Below are positions 1 through 7,088 of a stretch of 20,527 nucleotides of DNA, one piece after another (positions within the stretch are counted from its first letter, which is position 1; each line of letters opens with the position of its first letter). Where the stretch lies: positions 1 to 20,527 of the forward strand of contig JAIXZF010000382.1 in NCBI GenBank assembly GCA_027489835.1. The letters run 5' to 3'. This stretch comes from Hyphomicrobiales bacterium. GTDB lineage: Bacteria; Pseudomonadota; Alphaproteobacteria; Rhizobiales; Beijerinckiaceae. The position numbers and the translations under genes were made by a program. Under the pieces are notes generated by a model. It saw nothing but the letters and a program-made list of their open reading frames with translations, had not been told where the DNA came from and ran no database searches.

Positions 1-309
1 CTGCGCTGGAACGGCCCGCCCGATCTCGTGCCCTGGGCAGGCGAGCATCGCGGCGTCGAGGCCGCGCTCGCTTTCTTCGCCAAGGTCGGCGCCGCGCTCG
101 AGGTGCTCAGCGTCGAAACCGTAGAGCGCATCGTCACCGGGGACAGGGCCCTGCTCGTGCTGGCCGGCCACTGGCGCGTCCGCGCCACCGGTCAGGAGCT
201 TCATCTGCGCGCGGCTAACCTGTTCAGCTTCGAAGGCGGCCTTGTCACGGGCTACGAGGTCTTTCCCGACAGCGCTGCCTTCGTGAGTGCGCTGTCGATA
301 ACCGCTTGA
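1..309 (+). CDS. SnoaL-like / NTF2-like protein, 3' part
   Basis: The reading frame is open from base 1 to the TGA at 307-309, so this is the C-terminal part of a gene that begins before the window; 102 codons are visible. The GTG at 28 is an internal valine, not a convincing start. The visible pattern is typical of the SnoaL-like/NTF2 fold: a Pro-Trp-Ala-Gly-Glu loop followed by Gly-Val-Glu-Ala and a helix ending Phe-Phe, then alternating strands (TGDRALLVLAGHWRV, LHLRAANLFSFEGGLVTGYEVF). These small cone-shaped proteins include isomerases, cyclases and many proteins of unknown role, so no substrate can be assigned. The next gene starts 31 bases downstream on the same strand. I am fairly sure of the fold and unsure of the function. 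Confidence 0.75.
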   Translation: MRWNGPPDLVPWAGEHRGVEAALAFFAKVGAALEVLSVETVERIVTGDRALLVLAGHWRVRATGQELHLRAANLFSFEGGLVTGYEVFPDSAAFVSALSITA

Positions 310-340
310 ATAGACCGCTTCGCGCCGCCACCTTCCGCCC

Positions 341-1030
341 ATGCCCATCCTCCTCGCGCTCGGCGCGATCCTCCTGATCGCCCTCGTCTTCGGCCCGCAG
401 CTCTGGGTGCGCCACGAATTGGGCAAGCATGGCGTGGACAGGCCCGACCTGCCCGGCACCGGCGGCGAGCTGGCGCGGCACCTGCTCGACGAGGCGGGGT
501 TGGGCGAGGTCGCCGTTGAGCCGACAGACGCGGGCGATCATTACGATCCCGAGACGCGGACGGTCCGGCTCACCCCGCCCCATCTCGATGGTCGCTCGAT
601 CGCCGCCGTCGCCGTGGCGACCCATGAGGTCAGCCACGCCATCCAGCATGCGCGGCAGGAGCCGGGCTTCATGCGGCGCATGTCCGTGGTCGGCAAGGTC
701 ATCTGGTTCGATCGCGTCGCCACCATCATCCTGTTCAGCGCGCCCTTGCTGGCGGTCGTCATCAAGGCCCCGGCCCTGCTCCTGATGCAGCTCGCGCTCG
801 GCGTCTCGCTGCTGCTGGTGCGCGTGCTCGTCCATCTGGTCACGCTGCCGATCGAATTCGACGCCAGCTTCCGCAAGGCGCTGCCGATCCTCTCCGAGCG
901 CCGCTACCTGTCGGAAGAGGACCTGCCAGCCGCCCGCTCCGTGCTCTCCGCGGCGGCCTGGACCTATGTCGCCTCGGCGCTGGCGACCTTGCTCGACGTG
1001 GCGCGCTGGTTCAGGATCATCAGGTTCTGA
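341..1030 (+). CDS. Membrane zinc metallopeptidase, YugP family
   Basis: The product is 229 residues, close to the usual size of the Zn_peptidase_2 (YugP) family. An N-terminal hydrophobic segment (residues 3-18) is followed by a cytosolic or periplasmic part carrying HEVSH at residues 95-99, a HExxH zinc site whose two histidines bind metal and whose glutamate is catalytic. Two further hydrophobic segments lie at about 126-145 and 147-170. The segment LPIEFDAS at about 169-176 is a conserved family feature and may give the third zinc ligand. The family is a predicted membrane-bound neutral protease; physiological substrates are not established. The ATG at 341 gives a start directly before the hydrophobic segment. 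The gene follows the SnoaL-like gene and precedes the PaaK-like gene by 46 bases. Confidence 0.85.
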   Translation: MPILLALGAILLIALVFGPQLWVRHELGKHGVDRPDLPGTGGELARHLLDEAGLGEVAVEPTDAGDHYDPETRTVRLTPPHLDGRSIAAVAVATHEVSHAIQHARQEPGFMRRMSVVGKVIWFDRVATIILFSAPLLAVVIKAPALLLMQLALGVSLLLVRVLVHLVTLPIEFDASFRKALPILSERRYLSEEDLPAARSVLSAAAWTYVASALATLLDVARWFRIIRF

Positions 1031-1076
1031 AACGCTTCCCTAGAACACCTCAAGACAAATCCCCCAAGAGACGCCC

Positions 1077-2318
1077 ATGGCCCAGCAGCACACGGCCCCT
1101 CATTTCGATGCTTTGGAAACCCGCCCGCCGGAGGCGCGGGAGGCCGAACTGTTCGGGCGCGTCGAACAGGCCCTCGCCGCCGCCCTCAGGGCTCCGGCCT
1201 ATGCCGAGCGCCTAAAAGGCATCGATCCGCACGACGTGAAGAGCCGCGCGGCGCTCGCGAAGCTGCCGATCCTGCGCAAGTCCGATCTGCCGGCGCTGCA
1301 CAAGGCCGCCCCGCCCTTCGGCGGCTTCGTTCCGGGCGGGCTTGGCGAGTTCGCGCGGCTTTACACCTCGCCTGGCCCGATCTTCGAGCCGGAGGCGCCG
1401 AAGCCCGACCCGTGGGGCGCGGGCCGGGCCTGCTTCGCGGCCGGGCTGCGCTGCGGCGACGTGGTGCTGAACACCTTCAGCTATCACCTGACGCCGGGTG
1501 GCTTCATCTTCGATTCCGGCGCCCGCGCAGCGGGTTGTGTCGTGATACCCGCCGGCCCCGGCAACACCGAGCAGCAGCTAGAGATCATCTCGGCCTTCCA
1601 GCCCTCCGCCTATGCCGGCACGCCAGATTTCCTGAAGATCCTGGTGGAAGCGGGCCGCGCCGCCGGCAAGCCTGTCAGCTTCACGAGGGCGCTCGTCTCG
1701 GGCGCGGCCTTCCCGCCCTCCCTGCAGGCATGGGTCAGGGAGGCGGGCATCGACGCCTACCAGTCCTACGCCACCGCCGATTTCGGGATCATCGCCTACG
1801 AGACCGAGGCGCGCGCCGGGCTGGTCGTCAACGAGGACATCATTGTCGAGATCGTGACGCCGGGCACGGGCGACCCCGTCCCGGAGGGCGAGGTCGGCGA
1901 AATCGTCATCACCAGCCTCGATCCGCGCCATCCGCTTATCAGGCTCGCGCTGGGCGACCTCACCGCCATCCTGCCGGGCCACAGCCCGTGCGGGCGCACC
2001 AATGCCCGCATCAAGGGCTGGATGGGCCGCGCCGACCAGACCGCCAAGATCAAGGGCATGTTCGTCCGCCCCGAACAGGTGGCCGAAATCGGCCGCCGCC
2101 ATGGGGAAATCGCCAGGCTGCGGCTCGTGATCGGCCGTGCCGACGAACTCGACACCATGACGCTGAGGGTCGAGCTGCAAGAGGGCGCCAGCGCTCCCTC
2201 GGGCCTCGCCGCAACGCTGCAGTCCGTGACCAAGCTCAAGGGCGCGGTGGAGATCGTCCCGCCGGGCGCCCTGCCCCGCGACGGCAAGGTCATCGCCGAC
2301 GAGCGCCCGGTGGGGTGA
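1077..2318 (+). CDS. PaaK-like adenylate-forming enzyme with altered P-loop
   Basis: The 413-residue product resembles phenylacetate-CoA ligases of the ANL superfamily, which activate a carboxylic acid with ATP and transfer it to CoA. Recognisable parts are GTPDFLKIL (181-189), YQSYATADFG (228-237), a GEVGEIVITS strand (271-280), LGDLTA (292-297), GRADQTAKIKGMFVRP (317-332) and a C-terminal LPRDGKV (399-405) whose lysine matches the position of the catalytic lysine in the C-terminal domain. The Ser/Thr/Gly-rich phosphate-binding loop normally near residue 95-105 is here YTSPGPIFEP, lacking the usual TSGTTG pattern. It could be a specialised ligase subgroup or a non-canonical adenylating enzyme; the substrate is unknown. 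The ATG at 1077 follows a purine-rich AAGAGA. No other phenylacetate pathway gene is nearby. Confidence 0.8.
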   Translation: MAQQHTAPHFDALETRPPEAREAELFGRVEQALAAALRAPAYAERLKGIDPHDVKSRAALAKLPILRKSDLPALHKAAPPFGGFVPGGLGEFARLYTSPGPIFEPEAPKPDPWGAGRACFAAGLRCGDVVLNTFSYHLTPGGFIFDSGARAAGCVVIPAGPGNTEQQLEIISAFQPSAYAGTPDFLKILVEAGRAAGKPVSFTRALVSGAAFPPSLQAWVREAGIDAYQSYATADFGIIAYETEARAGLVVNEDIIVEIVTPGTGDPVPEGEVGEIVITSLDPRHPLIRLALGDLTAILPGHSPCGRTNARIKGWMGRADQTAKIKGMFVRPEQVAEIGRRHGEIARLRLVIGRADELDTMTLRVELQEGASAPSGLAATLQSVTKLKGAVEIVPPGALPRDGKVIADERPVG

Positions 2319-2334
2319 GGCCACCTGCGCGGGC

Positions 2335-2419
2335 CTCCGGGGCTCGGGAGCGAAGCGGACGGGAACCCGGAGACCAGGCTTCGCTGCGGCTATGCAGTCC
2401 CTACGCTCGCAATGACGCG
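2335..2419 (+). repeat. Repeat-like intergenic sequence with hairpin
   Basis: This stretch lies between the PaaK-like gene and the 6S promoter and has no coding signal. CTCCGGG (2335-2341) pairs with CCCGGAG (2366-2372) around a 24-base loop. The following part reads, on the minus strand, CGTCATTGCGAGCG from about 2419, a string I associate with dispersed intergenic repeats in several alphaproteobacterial genomes. No second copy occurs in this window, so calling it a repeat rests on that recollection. The hairpin could also help end transcription of the upstream gene, although no T-run follows it. Confidence 0.35.
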
Positions 2420-2457
2420 CGATAAGACGCAAACCGCCTTCTCGGGCCGACCCGCCC

Positions 2458-2486
2458 TTCACAGCCGCGCCGCCAGCCCTTACATT
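2458..2486 (+). promoter_or_regulatory. Housekeeping-sigma promoter of 6S RNA
   Basis: A -35-like TTCACA (2458-2463) and a -10-like TACATT (2481-2486) are separated by 17 bases. The -10 element ends 5 to 7 bases before the predicted 5' end of the 6S RNA (2491-2493), which is the spacing expected for a sigma-70-type start. The match between the promoter and an independently predicted RNA end makes it credible. Confidence 0.55.
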
Positions 2487-2490
2487 GGCG

Positions 2491-2650
2491 AAGCGGGGCT
2501 GCCCGGTGCGTTTGGGAAATGTATCCCCGGGCCCTTATTGATCCGTCCGGGAGCTGTTCCTGACCTGGCCCGTGGGCCAGGACAAACGGCGCCCACCTAC
2601 ATTGTAGGTGTCCCGGGATCGAAAACCCGACGGCCATGGTGGCTCCGCAA
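2491..2650 (+). ncRNA. ssrS: 6S RNA (SsrS)
   Basis: About 160 bases form the long, interrupted rod of 6S RNA. The closing stem is clear: GCGGGGCTGCC (2493-2503) pairs with GGTGGCTCCGC (2638-2648) over 11 base pairs, some of them G-U. Inside lie a CCTGGCCCGTGGGCCAGG apical hairpin (2564-2581), CCACCTACATTGTAGGTG (2593-2610), CCCGGGA and ACCCGACGGCCATGGTGG, all in the order I know from alphaproteobacterial 6S RNAs. 6S RNA imitates an open promoter, binds the housekeeping RNA polymerase holoenzyme and holds back transcription in stationary phase. Its position directly before the 5-formyltetrahydrofolate cyclo-ligase gene matches the classic ssrS-ygfA arrangement. The ends are inferred from pairing and may be off by a few bases. 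Confidence 0.88.
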
Positions 2651-2671
2651 CTTTTTCGCCGGACCAGAGCG

Positions 2672-3280
2672 ATGCCGATGACAGATGCCGCTCTCAAGTC
2701 CGCCCTGCGCAAGGCCGCGATGGCGCGCCGGGACGAACTCGAGATCGACGACCGGCTCGAATGGGACCAGTCCATCGCCGAGGCACTTCTGGCTTCCAGC
2801 CTGCTCGACGGTGTCGAAGGCGTCGTGGCGGCCTATTGGCCGATGCGCTCGGAGGCCGATCCCCGTCCGGTCATGGTGGGCCTGAAGGATCGCGGCGTCG
2901 CGCTGGCCCTGCCCGTGACGATGCGCCAGGCCGACGCGCATGGCAGCCAGCTCGTTTTCCGGCGGTGGTCGCCCTGGGAGCCGATCGTGCCGGGCGTGTT
3001 CGGCACGCTGGTGCCCGCCGAGGATGCGGAGATCGTCCAGCCCGCCGCGCTGATCGTGCCGCTGATCGCCTTCGATCGCGGCTGCCGGCGCATCGGCTAC
3101 GGCAAGGGCCATTACGACCGCGCCATCGCCGCGCTCAAGGCCGTGGGCACGGTGCGCACCATCGGCGTCGCCTACGCCGCGCAGGAGGTCGATGCCATTC
3201 CCGTCGAACCGCACGACCGGCTGCTCGATGCGGTGGTCACCGAGCGCGAGATCATCAGGCTCCCTGCCCAGGCCGCTTGA
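2672..3280 (+). CDS. fau: 5-formyltetrahydrofolate cyclo-ligase
   Basis: The enzyme converts 5-formyltetrahydrofolate to 5,10-methenyltetrahydrofolate with ATP, returning a storage or inhibitory folate to one-carbon metabolism. The product is 202 residues, normal for the family. An N-terminal helix with KSALRKAAMARRDEL (9-23) contributes to ATP binding, and the diagnostic FDRGCRRIGYGKGHYDR lies at about 134-150. An upstream in-frame ATG at 2636 falls inside the 3' end of the 6S RNA and would add twelve unconserved residues, so I prefer the ATG at 2672; the ATG at 2678 is equally possible. The gene is probably co-transcribed with 6S RNA, as in many proteobacteria, and may continue into the metallophosphoesterase gene 69 bases downstream. 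Confidence 0.92.
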   Translation: MPMTDAALKSALRKAAMARRDELEIDDRLEWDQSIAEALLASSLLDGVEGVVAAYWPMRSEADPRPVMVGLKDRGVALALPVTMRQADAHGSQLVFRRWSPWEPIVPGVFGTLVPAEDAEIVQPAALIVPLIAFDRGCRRIGYGKGHYDRAIAALKAVGTVRTIGVAYAAQEVDAIPVEPHDRLLDAVVTEREIIRLPAQAA

Positions 3281-3349
3281 ATCCGTTGACGCGAAAGCCA
3301 TTTGGGGCGCAAGTCGCCACCGCACTCCGTTCCCGCCGGGCCTTCCGTC

Positions 3350-4174
3350 ATGCGTCTTCTGTTTCTGGGTGATGTCGTGGGCCGGGCTGGCCGGCTCGCG
3401 CTCGGGGAACGCCTGCCCGAACTCCGGCGACGCTGGAAGCTCGACTGCGTCGTGGTCAACGGCGAGAACGCGGCCGCCGGCTTCGGCATCACGGAAGCCA
3501 TCTGCAATGAGATCATCGACGCCGGCGCCGATGCGGTGACCCTCGGCAACCACTCCTGGGATCAGCGCGAGGCTTTGGTCTTCATCGAGCGGCAAAGGCG
3601 CCTCGTGCGCCCGGCCAACTATCCCCCCGGCACGCCGGGGCGCGGCGCGGCGATGGTCGAGACGCAGAAGGGTCAGCGCGTTCTGGTGGTCAACGTCATG
3701 GGCCGGGTCGAGATGGAGCCGCTCGACGATCCCTTCCGCACCGCGGAGGAGCATATCGGCCAGGCCCCGCTCGGCGAGGTGGTCGACGCGATCGTGCTCG
3801 ACGTCCATGCCGAGGCGACGAGCGAGAAGCAGGCGCTGGGCTGGCATTTCGACGGGCGCGTCTCGCTCACGGTCGGCACGCACACCCACGTGCCGACGGC
3901 CGACACGCGCATCCTGCCCGGCGGCAGCGCCTACCAGACCGATGCCGGCATGTGCGGCGACTACCAGTCGGTGATCGGCTTCGATCGCCATGAGCCAATC
4001 CGGAGGATGATCCAGAAGACGCCGCTCCAGCGCTGGGAGCCGGCCGGCGGCGAAGGCGACATTTCGGGCGTGGCGGTCGAGACCGACGACCGCACGGGGC
4101 TTGCCCTCCGGGTCGCCCCGGTCCGCATCGGCCCGACCCTCCCGGGCAGCCTTCCGGCCTTTTGGGAGGGCTGA
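3350..4174 (+). CDS. YmdB-family metallophosphoesterase
   Basis: This is a 274-residue metallophosphoesterase of the TIGR00282/YmdB family, whose studied Bacillus member hydrolyses 2',3'-cyclic nucleotides and influences biofilm choice. The metal-binding and catalytic residues are all visible: D8 in FLGDVVG, E39 and N40 in VVNGEN, N67 and H68 in LGNHSWD, H153 in VLDVHAEATSEK, and H178 and H180 in GTHTHVPTAD. The family-specific TDAGMCGDYQSVIG follows at 197-210. A GTG or other in-frame start at 3302 would extend the N-terminus by 16 residues, but the ATG at 3350 begins exactly at the conserved MRLLFLGD strand. The stop is four bases before the start of the ExoD-like gene, which implies co-transcription. 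Confidence 0.9.
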   Translation: MRLLFLGDVVGRAGRLALGERLPELRRRWKLDCVVVNGENAAAGFGITEAICNEIIDAGADAVTLGNHSWDQREALVFIERQRRLVRPANYPPGTPGRGAAMVETQKGQRVLVVNVMGRVEMEPLDDPFRTAEEHIGQAPLGEVVDAIVLDVHAEATSEKQALGWHFDGRVSLTVGTHTHVPTADTRILPGGSAYQTDAGMCGDYQSVIGFDRHEPIRRMIQKTPLQRWEPAGGEGDISGVAVETDDRTGLALRVAPVRIGPTLPGSLPAFWEG

Positions 4175-4177
4175 GGC

Positions 4178-4834
4178 GTGTCCTTGGCCCAGTTGCCCGC
4201 CGACCCCAAGGAGCCGCTGCCGCTCGGCGAGCACGCCCGCGCCAGCGTCATCCTGCGCGCGCTCGCGGACGCGCCGGGCGGTGAGACGGTCAGCATCGGC
4301 GAGATGATGGATGCCTTCGGCGAGCGCGCCTTCGGCCTGCTCATCATCCTGTTCTGCCTGCCCAACATGATCCCGACGCCGGGCATCGGCTCGCTGTTCG
4401 GCGTGCCGTTGCTGATGATCGCTCTCCAGATGGCGGCGGGCCGGCCCAAGCCCTGGCTGCCGCGAGCCATCGAGGCCAAGACCGTGCAGCGCGCCACGCT
4501 GGTCAGGATGGTCGACGCGGTCGAGCCGCGGATGCGCCGCATCGAGGCGATCCTGAAGCCGCGCTGGACCTTCCTGTTCTCCTCCGCGATGGACCGCGCC
4601 ATCGGCGTCTTCGCGGCGCTCTGCGCCATTTCGATCATCATCCCCCTGCCCGGCACCAACTTCCCGCCGGCGATCGCGCTGATCCTGATCGCGTTGGCCG
4701 TGATGGAGGAGGACGGGCTCTATCTCGGCCTTGGCGGCCTCATCGGCGCGGCCGGCCTCACCTACACCACCATCCTGGTGGGCGGGCTGTCCTATGCGGG
4801 CATCCTTGCCCTGATGCGCCTGATGGGGCTGTGA
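4178..4834 (+). CDS. ExoD-family membrane protein
   Basis: The 218-residue product matches the ExoD family, named for a Sinorhizobium meliloti gene needed for normal exopolysaccharide production and nodule invasion. The family signature GERAFGLLIILFCLPNMIP lies at about 48-66, followed by a proline- and glycine-rich turn (TPGIGSLFGVPLL) and several hydrophobic segments at about 53-65, 72-86, 146-180 and 184-213. The biochemical role of ExoD proteins is not known, and no exopolysaccharide gene cluster is nearby. The start is a GTG at 4178, three bases after the upstream stop, with the GGGAGGG inside the end of the upstream gene acting as ribosome binding site. This tight spacing suggests translational coupling. 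Confidence 0.85.
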   Translation: MSLAQLPADPKEPLPLGEHARASVILRALADAPGGETVSIGEMMDAFGERAFGLLIILFCLPNMIPTPGIGSLFGVPLLMIALQMAAGRPKPWLPRAIEAKTVQRATLVRMVDAVEPRMRRIEAILKPRWTFLFSSAMDRAIGVFAALCAISIIIPLPGTNFPPAIALILIALAVMEEDGLYLGLGGLIGAAGLTYTTILVGGLSYAGILALMRLMGL

Positions 4835-4853
4835 GGGCGCGGGGCGCGAGGCG

Positions 4854-4881
4854 CTTCTCAAGCGGCGCAGCTTTGTTATAA
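4854..4881 (+). promoter_or_regulatory. Possible promoter for yebC
   Basis: The 116 bases before yebC contain an AT-rich TTATAA (4876-4881), unusual in this GC-rich sequence, with a poor -35-like CTTCTC at 4854-4859 at 16-base spacing. A good ribosome binding site (AGGGAGG) lies just before the ATG at 4951. The -10 element is plausible; the -35 element is weak. Confidence 0.35.
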
Positions 4882-4950
4882 GCCGGCCACGTTCGACCGG
4901 ATGGGGACCTGGCGCCGCGCGCCGTCCGCCAGGGCATAGGGAGGCGCCGC

Positions 4951-5697
4951 ATGGCCGGCCATTCACAGTTCAAGAACATCATGCACCGCAAGGGCAAGCA
5001 GGACGCGATGCGCTCCAAGCTCTTCGGCAAGCTCGCGCGAGAGATCACGGTCGCGGCGAAGCTCGGCATGCCCGATCCTGCCATGAACCCGCGCCTGCGC
5101 GCCGCCATCATCGCGGCCCGCGCCGAGAACATGCCCAAGGACAACATCGAGCGGGCCATCAAGAAAGCGTCCGGCGCCGAGGGCGAGCAGTATGACGAGG
5201 TGCGCTACGAGGGCTACGGCCCCGGCGGCTGCGCGCTCATCATCGAGGCGATGACCGACAACCGCAACCGGACGGCCTCGGACGTGCGCTCCTACTTCAC
5301 CAAGGCGGGCGGCAATCTGGCGGAGACCAACGCGGTCGCCTTCATGTTCGACCGGGTCGGCATCGTCGAATTCGATGCCGGCGTCGCGAGCGCGGACGAC
5401 ATGCTGGACGCGGCCATCGAGGCCGGCGCGGACGACGTGTCCTCAAGCGAGGATGGACACGAGATCTATTGCGAAAGCACCGTGCTGGCCGAGGTCAGCA
5501 AGGCGCTCGAGGACCGCTTCGGCGAGCCGCGCAAGTCGAAGCTGGTCTGGAGGCCGCAGAACATGATCGCGGTCAACGACGAGGCCGGCGAGAAGCTCGT
5601 CAAGCTGATGGACCTGCTCGAGGAGCATGACGACGTGCAGAGCGTCTACGCCAATTTCGAACTGTCGGACGAGCTTGTCGGCAGGCTGTCGGCCTGA
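4951..5697 (+). CDS. yebC: YebC/TACO1-family protein
   Basis: The 248-residue protein has the conserved YebC start (MAGHSQFKNIMHRKGKQD) followed by SKLFGKLAREI, NPRLRAAIIAARAENMPKDNIERAIKKASG and the YEGYGPGGCALIIEAMTDNRNRT strand region, all in the expected order. YebC proteins were annotated as DNA-binding regulators; members related to mitochondrial TACO1 have been shown to help ribosomes through difficult sequences such as proline runs. The sequence alone does not choose between these roles. Its position upstream of ruvCAB is conserved in many proteobacteria. A TAG-GGAGG type ribosome binding site (AGGGAGG) precedes the ATG. The TGA stop at 5695-5697 abuts the stop of the minus-strand permease gene with no spacer. 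Confidence 0.95.
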   Translation: MAGHSQFKNIMHRKGKQDAMRSKLFGKLAREITVAAKLGMPDPAMNPRLRAAIIAARAENMPKDNIERAIKKASGAEGEQYDEVRYEGYGPGGCALIIEAMTDNRNRTASDVRSYFTKAGGNLAETNAVAFMFDRVGIVEFDAGVASADDMLDAAIEAGADDVSSSEDGHEIYCESTVLAEVSKALEDRFGEPRKSKLVWRPQNMIAVNDEAGEKLVKLMDLLEEHDDVQSVYANFELSDELVGRLSA

Positions 5698-6477
5698 TCA
5701 GCCGCGGCCGAGCGGGCCGTCCCAGAGCGGCAGGCTGACGAGCGCCGAGAGCGCGATCACGACATAGGCGATGCGCCGGAAGGTGGCGTCGCTGGCAAGC
5801 CCGTAGAGCCGGCTGCCGATGAGCACGCCGAGCCCGTAGGGCACCACCAGCGGCAGCGCGGCCGTGACCGATGCCGGGTTGAGGATGCCCTTGGCCCAGA
5901 GCGTGACGCCAGAGACGATCGTCGCGCAGGCGAAGTAGGCGATCAGGTCGTGGCGCATCTGCGCCGGCGCCTTCTTCTGCGCGCTGAGCCAGAAGATGGC
6001 GAGCGGCAGCCCGCCCATCTGCGAGAGCCCGCCGATCAGGCCTGAGAGCGAGCCCACGCCCAGCGACAGCGGCGTGCCCGCCCGGCCATGCCAGCGCCAG
6101 CCCGTGGCCAGCGCCGCCACCGCCCCGAAGATCAGCAGCGCGATGATCCAGCGCATGCTCAGCGGCGGCAGGTTGACCAGCAGCCACACGCCCGCCGGAA
6201 ACAGCGCCGTGGCGCCCGCCAGCAGGGGCAGCACCTCGCGCCAGGAGGCCTTGCGGCCATGCCGCGCGCCCAGCACGAGCGCGAACGGCGCGTCCATCAC
6301 CCAGATCATCGCCGAAGCGAGCGACAAGGGCGCGACCAGCCCGGCCAGCGGCATGAACACCATGGCGAAGCCGAAGCCGGTGAAGCCGCGCACCAGCCCG
6401 CCCAGCAGCGCCGCGCCCGCCAGCACGGCGAAGGTCCGGTCGAGGCTGAAGGCCGCATGCGAGGCGAAAAACTCCAT
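5698..6477 (-). CDS. TauE/SafE-family permease
   Basis: This 259-residue protein is almost entirely hydrophobic, with about eight transmembrane segments, and matches the TauE/SafE family of sulfite, sulfonate or organic anion exporters. The duplicated family motif is visible in the first half as GGLVRGFTGFGFAMVFMPLAGL (about 26-47) and in the second half as GVGSLSGLIGGLSQMGGLPLAIF. The charged cytoplasmic link AQKKAPAQMRHDL sits between helices, as is usual. The substrate cannot be deduced. The gene runs opposite to its neighbours and separates yebC from ruvC, which are often adjacent; it ends stop to stop against yebC. Its start is 56 bases from the ruvC start, so the two share a short divergent promoter region. 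Confidence 0.88.
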   Translation of the reverse strand: MEFFASHAAFSLDRTFAVLAGAALLGGLVRGFTGFGFAMVFMPLAGLVAPLSLASAMIWVMDAPFALVLGARHGRKASWREVLPLLAGATALFPAGVWLLVNLPPLSMRWIIALLIFGAVAALATGWRWHGRAGTPLSLGVGSLSGLIGGLSQMGGLPLAIFWLSAQKKAPAQMRHDLIAYFACATIVSGVTLWAKGILNPASVTAALPLVVPYGLGVLIGSRLYGLASDATFRRIAYVVIALSALVSLPLWDGPLGRG

Positions 6478-6533
6478 CCCCGTCGATGTCAGCCCGATCG
6501 CGCATAAGCAAGCGCGCCTCGATAGGATGCGCC

Positions 6534-7037
6534 ATGCAGCGGACGATTCGCATCCTCGGAATCGACCCTGGCCTTCGCAAGATGGGCTGGGGCGTGATCG
6601 AGCAGGAGGGCAGCCGGCTGTCCTTCGTGGCCTGCGGCGCCGTGCTGAGCGACGCGGCGCTGGACAGCGCGCGGCGCCTGCGCCAGTTGCATGAGGGGCT
6701 GGGCGCGGTCATTGCCGCGCACGCGCCGGACGAGGCCGCCGTCGAGGAGACGTTCGTCAACCGGGACCCGCAATCGGCCCTGAAGCTCGGCCAGGCCCGG
6801 GGGGTCGCCCTCCTCGCGCCGGCGCTGGCGGGATTGCCCGTTTCCGAGTACGCCGCGAATCTCGTCAAGAAGACGGTTGTCGGCGCGGGCCATGCCGACA
6901 AGGCGCAGATCGCCATGATGGTGAAGATTCTGCTGCCAAAATCCGAGGCAAAGACGGAAGATGCGGCGGATGCGCTCGCAATTGCAATCACTCACGCACA
7001 GTTTCGGAGTATCCGTCAGCTGTCTGCCCGTGCCTGA
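6534..7037 (+). CDS. ruvC: Holliday junction endonuclease RuvC
   Basis: RuvC is the dimeric nuclease that cuts Holliday junctions on the RuvAB complex. The 167-residue product has the full acidic catalytic set: D11 in ILGIDPGLRKMGWG, E71 in AVEETFVN, and D143 and D146 in EDAADALAIAITH. Basic residues in VKKTVVGAGHADKAQ (111-125) match the junction-contacting region. The ATG at 6534 places the conserved strand at residues 5-11; an upstream in-frame start at 6486 would add 16 unconserved residues. AGGA at 6524-6527 is a weak ribosome binding site. The short 56-base upstream region contains no GTTC-N7-GTTC type alphaproteobacterial LexA site that I can see. ruvA begins 51 bases downstream. Confidence 0.95.
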   Translation: MQRTIRILGIDPGLRKMGWGVIEQEGSRLSFVACGAVLSDAALDSARRLRQLHEGLGAVIAAHAPDEAAVEETFVNRDPQSALKLGQARGVALLAPALAGLPVSEYAANLVKKTVVGAGHADKAQIAMMVKILLPKSEAKTEDAADALAIAITHAQFRSIRQLSARA

Positions 7038-7088
7038 TCATTGCCTTCAGCTGTCCCGACATAGGTATGAGGTGGGGGTGATGCGAGC

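Noticed and set aside
2597..4966. A minus-strand open frame of 789 codons
   Set aside because: It lies opposite fau, the phosphodiesterase and the ExoD gene, also covers the end of the 6S RNA, and its Arg/Asp/His-rich translation has no domain pattern. High GC makes such antisense frames common.
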